From positions 1 to 46,572 of the forward strand of contig USPF01000010.1 of the NCBI GenBank assembly GCA_900556555.1: DNA of 46,572 nucleotides, written 5' to 3'. Each line of letters opens with the position of its first letter. Position 1 is the stretch's first letter. The translations under genes were made by a program, and so were the position numbers. Positions 42,444 to 46,572 of the stretch are shown one piece after another. The DNA comes from an uncultured Blautia sp. (GTDB lineage Bacteria; Bacillota; Clostridia; Lachnospirales; Lachnospiraceae). Below the pieces are notes generated by a model. It was not told the DNA's origin. It searched no databases and saw only the letters and a program-made list of their open reading frames with translations.

Positions 42444-43297
42444 ATAATGCTATCATTATGGCCGCTGGAACAGCAAGTAGATTTGCTCCTATTTCTTATG
42501 AAAAACCGAAAGCTCTCATCACTGTAAAAGGAGAAGTTTTAATTGAAAGACAAATCAGGCAATTAAAAGAAGCCGGAATCCATGAAATCATTGTTGTTAC
42601 CGGTTATAAAGCAGAACAGTTTGAATACCTCAGAAAAAAATTGGGTGTAACCTTAGTGCATAACCCTGAGTATCTTACTAAAAACAATCATTCCAGTATC
42701 TATGCAGTGAAAGATTATTTAAAAAATTCTTATATTTGTTCTTCCGATAATTATTTTCTACAGAATCCATTCGAAAATGAAGTAGCAAACTCCTTTTATT
42801 CCTGTGTATTCGCAAAAGGCAAGACACAAGAATGGTGTATCTCTGAAAAAAATGGATGGATTGAAAATGTAGTGGTGGGCGGAGAAGATTCCTGGGTCAT
42901 GCTCGGTCATGTATTCTGGTCAAAATCATTTTCAGGAAAATTCATTTCCATTCTTGAAGAAGAATATAACCGGCCTGAAACAGCCGATAAGCTTTGGGAA
43001 ACTATTTATATCGAGCATATCAAAGAGCTCCCATTAGCGATAAAAAAATATCCTGATGATTATATCTTCGAGTTTGACACATTGGATGAACTAAGAGAAT
43101 TTGATCTTACCTATTGGAACAATTCCGGTTCCAATATCTTAAAAAAATGTGCAGATGAATTAGGTATTGAAGAAAAAGATTTGACACAGATCAAAGCATT
43201 TAAAGACAAAGATAATGCTGCAGCAGGTTTCACCTTTTTTGCAGAAAGAAATTATAAATATTATTATAAAACAAAACAACTGGAGGTACTATCATGA
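42434..43297 (+). CDS. Second LicC-like cytidylyltransferase with a remnant kinase tail
   Basis: 287 residues. Residues 5-228 form a LicC-type nucleotidyltransferase: NAIIMAAGTASRFAPI (Gly12, Arg16), Lys24-Pro25 and the metal Asp in SSDNYF. It resembles the middle domain of the preceding gene. The last 58 residues (LGIEEKDLTQIKAFKDKDN...FTFFAERNYKYYYK) align by eye with the start of that gene's kinase domain (LQVSPDNICNISVLKKGMT...FFFTVNEQKYIMR) and then stop, so no catalytic kinase residues exist. AGGAGG lies 10 nt before the ATG, inside the previous gene. It may prefer another amino-alcohol phosphate, or act with the first enzyme. It overlaps the next gene by 4 bp. Confidence 0.85.
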   Translation: MRVDNAIIMAAGTASRFAPISYEKPKALITVKGEVLIERQIRQLKEAGIHEIIVVTGYKAEQFEYLRKKLGVTLVHNPEYLTKNNHSSIYAVKDYLKNSYICSSDNYFLQNPFENEVANSFYSCVFAKGKTQEWCISEKNGWIENVVVGGEDSWVMLGHVFWSKSFSGKFISILEEEYNRPETADKLWETIYIEHIKELPLAIKKYPDDYIFEFDTLDELREFDLTYWNNSGSNILKKCADELGIEEKDLTQIKAFKDKDNAAAGFTFFAERNYKYYYKTKQLEVLS

Positions 43298-44796
43298 AAA
43301 AGAAAATTGACTGGATGATCACCTTAGTGCCTCTGGACATGATCGGATTATTAAGCATTTTATTTTTCCTGTTCCCGAAACAGTCTAATTCCATATTAAG
43401 CCAGGTACGTTTTTTCTTTGGTGATACCATGGGCACCTTTTATATCATTGTAGGTTTAGGTATTTTTTTAGTATCCATTTACATCTGTATGTCAAAATAT
43501 GGTGATATCGTACTTGGTAAACCAGATGAAAAACCAAAATATTCCTTCTTTGCCTGGGGCAGTATGATGTTTACCTGCGGGCTTGCAGCAGATATTTTAT
43601 TTTATTCTTTTTCTGAATGGGTCATGTATGCAACAAATCCTCATATCAAAGATCTTGGAACCGTGCAAGAATGGGCCGGTGTCTTTCCGTTGTTCCATTG
43701 GAGCTTTATTCCATGGGGATTTTATCTCGTGCTTGCAGTTGCCTTTGGATTTATGCTCCATGTAAGAAAAAGAAACAAACAAAGATTTTCAGAGGCATGC
43801 CGCCCTGTACTAGGTAAACATACAGATGGCGTGTTAGGAAGAATCATTGATTTGCTGGCAGTGTTTGCATTACTGGCCGGTACAGCAACTACCTTCAGTG
43901 TAGCCACACCTTTAATGGCAACGATTATTCAAAATTTGTTTCATGTAAATATCAGCAGAACAGCCATTACAATCGCTATTATTTTAATCACCTGTGCTGT
44001 TTATACCTATTCTCTTCTTCATGGATTTAAAGGTATCAGCCTTTTGGCAAATGTCTGTATTTATTTATTCTTTGGCCTGATGCTCTTCGTACTCCTTGCA
44101 GGTGGGCAGGGACAGTATATTATTGAAACAGGAATCGAATCTTTTGGCCGGATGGTTCAAAACTTTATTGGACTCTCCACCTATATCGATCCACAGAGAA
44201 CTACTAATTTTGCTCAGGACTGGACCATTTATTACTGGGCGTATTGGATGGTATGGTGTGTGGCTGCACCATTCTTTATTGGAAATATTTCAAGAGGAAG
44301 AACCATACGTCAGACCATTCTTGGCGGTTATATTTTCGGTGTTGGCTCCACGATTATCAGTTTCATTGTCTTTGGCAATTATTCTTTGGGATTACAGACC
44401 TCTGGTGTAGCTGATTTCATTACAGAATACAGTAAAACCGGAGATTTATATGGCATGATTATTCATATTATCCAGACCATTCCATGGGCTACCGTTGTCT
44501 TAGTATGGGTTTTAATCACCATGATTGCCTTTTACGCAACCTCTTTTGATTCGATTGCCTATACCGCTTCCTGCTATAGTTATAAAGAATTAAAAGAACA
44601 CGAACATCCACATAAATCCATTCAGTTATTATGGTGTCTTTTGCTGATTCTCTTGCCGGTAGCACTGGTATTCTCCGATAGTTCTATGAGCAATATTCAG
44701 ACCGTAAGCATTATAGCGGCATTTCCGATTGGTATTATCATGGTATTGATTGTCTGGAGTTTTCTGAAGGATGCGAAGAAGTATATGGAAGAATGA
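43294..44796 (+). CDS. BCCT-family transporter (choline/betaine/carnitine type)
   Basis: 500 residues, twelve membrane segments. The BCCT signature in TM8 is complete: WTIYYWAYWMVWCVAAPFFIGNISRGRTIRQ. The aromatic residues there form the quaternary-ammonium box. FAWGSMMFTCGLAADILFYSFSEW (TM3 region) also fits. The C-terminal osmosensing tail is short, which suggests nutrient uptake rather than osmotic control. In an operon with choline kinase and cytidylyltransferases, choline is the expected substrate, replacing the LicB-type permease of classical lic loci. Start overlaps the previous stop (ATGA). A terminator follows 13 bp after the stop. Confidence 0.92.
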   Translation: MKKKIDWMITLVPLDMIGLLSILFFLFPKQSNSILSQVRFFFGDTMGTFYIIVGLGIFLVSIYICMSKYGDIVLGKPDEKPKYSFFAWGSMMFTCGLAADILFYSFSEWVMYATNPHIKDLGTVQEWAGVFPLFHWSFIPWGFYLVLAVAFGFMLHVRKRNKQRFSEACRPVLGKHTDGVLGRIIDLLAVFALLAGTATTFSVATPLMATIIQNLFHVNISRTAITIAIILITCAVYTYSLLHGFKGISLLANVCIYLFFGLMLFVLLAGGQGQYIIETGIESFGRMVQNFIGLSTYIDPQRTTNFAQDWTIYYWAYWMVWCVAAPFFIGNISRGRTIRQTILGGYIFGVGSTIISFIVFGNYSLGLQTSGVADFITEYSKTGDLYGMIIHIIQTIPWATVVLVWVLITMIAFYATSFDSIAYTASCYSYKELKEHEHPHKSIQLLWCLLLILLPVALVFSDSSMSNIQTVSIIAAFPIGIIMVLIVWSFLKDAKKYMEE

Positions 44797-44808
44797 TACA
44801 GTATTTAG

Positions 44809-44846
44809 AAAACAGCAAGTGGGCAAACGTTACCACTTGCTGTTTG
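44809..44846 (+). terminator. Terminator of the lic operon
   Basis: AAACAGCAAGTGG (44810-44822) pairs perfectly with CCACTTGCTGTTT (44833-44845), 10-nt loop. The downstream sequence is not strongly T-rich. Confidence 0.75.
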
Positions 44847-44898
44847 TAATCTGATTATTCTAGGATCACTTCTAACCGGTAGCTCCGTCGCACCGTAA

Positions 44899-44998
44899 TA
44901 TTCAAGAATTTAAAGTTCTTAGAAAAGCACTGTTATCAACTTCGACAAATATTCCTATCAAAGAAAATAGATTCATAAAAAATTTTTTCAGGTAACTT
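44899..44998 (+). pseudogene. Possible small remnant of an AraC-type helix-turn-helix
   Basis: The frame here reads LRKALLSTSTNIPIKEN before running into a stop, much like ILLENTNIPIKSIA in the AraC gene at 39261; 14 bases (ACAAATATTCCTAT) are identical. It has no start or ribosome site. It could be chance or a relic of a lost regulator. The rest of the 44847-45067 gap holds only the promoter of the next gene. Confidence 0.25.
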
Positions 44999-45004
44999 TT
45001 CTTC

Positions 45005-45033
45005 TTGTATTCTCTTATTCCTTCCCTTATAAT
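45005..45033 (+). promoter_or_regulatory. Promoter of the DUF6020-like gene
   Basis: -35 TTGTAT (45005-45010), 17 bp, -10 TATAAT (45028-45033). Confidence 0.7.
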
Positions 45034-45067
45034 AAATCTAATCAACCCAAAAGAAAGGATTACCATT

Positions 45068-46572
45068 ATGACACCATTTTTTCATGAGGCTTTCTATATG
45101 TGCCTATTTCCTATATTGATTCTAATTATACAAAGCCTATGTTTCCCTATTTCAAAAACATATTCTAAAACCATTCCCCTCCCTTGGAAAATGACTGCCC
45201 TATTTCTTTCTCTGCTTTATTTATGCATGTCATCTATAACAGAAGTCCTAAAAGAAAAACTACCTCTTATCATAAAACTTTTTCTTCTTCTTTGCTGTTT
45301 TATGTCCTGTTATCTTCTGCTTTTACGCATGGGAAACTTTTCTCCTAAGAGAAATTTTGTTCCCTTTTCATTCAGAAAAATTGGAAAAACACCTATTTAT
45401 TTGGTTATGATTCCCATTACACTATTGAGTGTTTTTATTATCTCTGGTTGCTATCCCGGTGTTTTCTCCACCGACTCTGCCAGCAACTGGAATGACGTTG
45501 CTACCAATACTTTCAGCAACTGGCACCCTGTTACCTATTTGTATACTTTAAAGATTATCCAGCGAATTTTCGGAAATCCCTTTCCCATGGTTATCCTGCA
45601 AACACTCCTCTGGCTCTTTGCCAATCAATATGCCGTGTATCTTTTGGAAAAATACACTTTCATTATGTACGGCGATATTCTGTATACAATATTCAGTATG
45701 GTTTTTATTTACAGCTACCGTGCACTTGGAAATATAGAGAAAGACACACTGTGGAACATTGCTCTTTTTTTACTCTGCCTGTTCATTTTTGATTTTATCA
45801 AATACAAGCAACCGTTCCCGCAGTATAAAATAATGGGATTTACTTTAATTGTCTGTATAGTCTGCACCATACGGCATATGGGAAACGTAATTGTTCTGAT
45901 AACCCTGCTTACGGTTCTGCTCTATGAATGGAAATCAAAATATGCTGACACAAAAAAACGAAAAAAGCAACTGTTCTTTCTCCTGGGCATGTCCATTCTG
46001 ATACCTGTATTTCTAATCAACATACTGGGCGGCCATGTTCTTCACATGATACCCAATGAAACATATGTAAAATACAGTGTCCCCATATCCATGGCTGGTG
46101 CTGTTGCCTCCAAAGAAACTTTAGACTCAAAAGATATTAATATTTTAGAAGAAATCATGCCTTTAGAAAAATGGCAGTCCTGCTATGATAAATATTATGC
46201 AGACTCCTTATCTCGAACTTGGGGAGCCATAGGCGACGATGCTTTAAAATTCAGAGATAATGACTTTCAGAAAAAAATCATTCTACTTAATGCCAAATTT
46301 TTATTCAAGTATCCTGTAACTTATCTTACTGCATACTTTGATATGACCAACATTATCTGGGAAATGGGAACACCTTCTGATGGATACGAATGGATTCCCG
46401 TCACAATTTACAGTTCTGCCTTGGATCAGTATCCGGGACTTTCAGATTTACAGATCAAATCAAATCTGTCCACCAGAATCCAGCAAAACTTTTTTGCCCA
46501 TTCTGATCAGATTCCTGGTAACCGCCAAATAATGATGCGGCCAGATATAAAATTACCCCAGCCCTTTGCGAG
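45068..46572 (+). CDS. Multi-pass membrane protein, DUF6020/glycosyltransferase-like (cut by window end)
   Basis: 501 codons are open from the ATG at 45068 to the window edge; the stop lies outside. AAAGGA lies 8 nt upstream. There are about nine membrane segments, and the first large loop contains GCYPGVFSTDSASNWNDV followed by FSNWHPVTYL, the acidic loop and WHP motif of DUF6020-type membrane glycosyltransferase-like proteins. A long outside-type loop occurs at about 325-420. It probably takes part in building a cell-surface polymer. Its place after the lic operon suggests, without proof, that this polymer could carry phosphocholine. No LicD transferase is seen in the window. Confidence 0.65.
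   Translation, partial: MTPFFHEAFYMCLFPILILIIQSLCFPISKTYSKTIPLPWKMTALFLSLLYLCMSSITEVLKEKLPLIIKLFLLLCCFMSCYLLLLRMGNFSPKRNFVPFSFRKIGKTPIYLVMIPITLLSVFIISGCYPGVFSTDSASNWNDVATNTFSNWHPVTYLYTLKIIQRIFGNPFPMVILQTLLWLFANQYAVYLLEKYTFIMYGDILYTIFSMVFIYSYRALGNIEKDTLWNIALFLLCLFIFDFIKYKQPFPQYKIMGFTLIVCIVCTIRHMGNVIVLITLLTVLLYEWKSKYADTKKRKKQLFFLLGMSILIPVFLINILGGHVLHMIPNETYVKYSVPISMAGAVASKETLDSKDINILEEIMPLEKWQSCYDKYYADSLSRTWGAIGDDALKFRDNDFQKKIILLNAKFLFKYPVTYLTAYFDMTNIIWEMGTPSDGYEWIPVTIYSSALDQYPGLSDLQIKSNLSTRIQQNFFAHSDQIPGNRQIMMRPDIKLPQPFA

Overview
The window looks like a chromosomal segment of a low-to-moderate GC, anaerobic Firmicute of the Lachnospiraceae (Blautia-like gut clostridia). Supporting features are a fused PurL-PurQ type FGAM synthase, a diaminopimelate dehydrogenase, a separate AICAR transformylase beside an archaeal-type IMP cyclohydrolase, YitT/DegV/DUF368/DUF3048 proteins, GH2 enzymes with a GPH sugar carrier, a choline/phosphocholine (lic) operon, and strong AGGAGG-type ribosome sites with sigma-A-like promoters. 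I saw no rRNA, tRNA, insertion sequence, prophage or CRISPR array. The genus is an inference.

Layout. 1-4.9 kb: the start of urocanate hydratase (hutU) and hutD on the minus strand; citrate lyase accessory genes citC and fused citXG on the plus strand; a FUSC-like membrane protein. 5-19.3 kb: purL (minus) with a divergent LysR regulator, ridA, a nuclease-helicase of the Rad3/DinG type with Fe-S cysteines, csoR-mrp, a small unknown gene, xpt and an ECF S component on the plus strand, then a tightly coupled minus-strand operon xth-selD-dinB-acetyltransferase. 19.4-29.5 kb: a PurF paralogue whose glutaminase site is lost, then a 0.7 kb non-coding stretch with an unusual 52-bp-period array, then yitT, ddh, a sodium symporter, purH (AICAR transformylase only), purO, an RluA-type pseudouridine synthase, a methionine aminopeptidase and an acetyltransferase. 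29.6-33 kb: a free-standing structured RNA candidate, a DUF368 lipid-carrier transporter, degV and a DUF3048 lipoprotein. 33-40.5 kb: two GH2 beta-galactosidase-like enzymes around a GPH symporter with a divergent AraC regulator. 40.7-46.6 kb: a lic operon (winged helix-cytidylyltransferase-choline kinase fusion, second cytidylyltransferase, BCCT transporter), then a large multi-pass membrane protein cut off by the window end.

Purine metabolism is a recurring theme (purL, xpt, purF-like, purO, purH). The purO-purH pair has its own promoter inside the end of rluA and a ZTP (pfl) riboswitch with an overlapping intrinsic terminator. Its ligand, the phosphorylated form of AICAR, is the signal expected for genes that consume AICAR.

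Most worth a second look: the array of eleven alternating RCCTAY half-sites at 21111-21384 with 21/31 bp helical spacing; the structured RNA at 29658-29912, bounded by a consensus promoter and a strong terminator; the glutaminase-dead PurF; and the lic operon, where the second cytidylyltransferase carries what looks like a leftover piece of a choline kinase.
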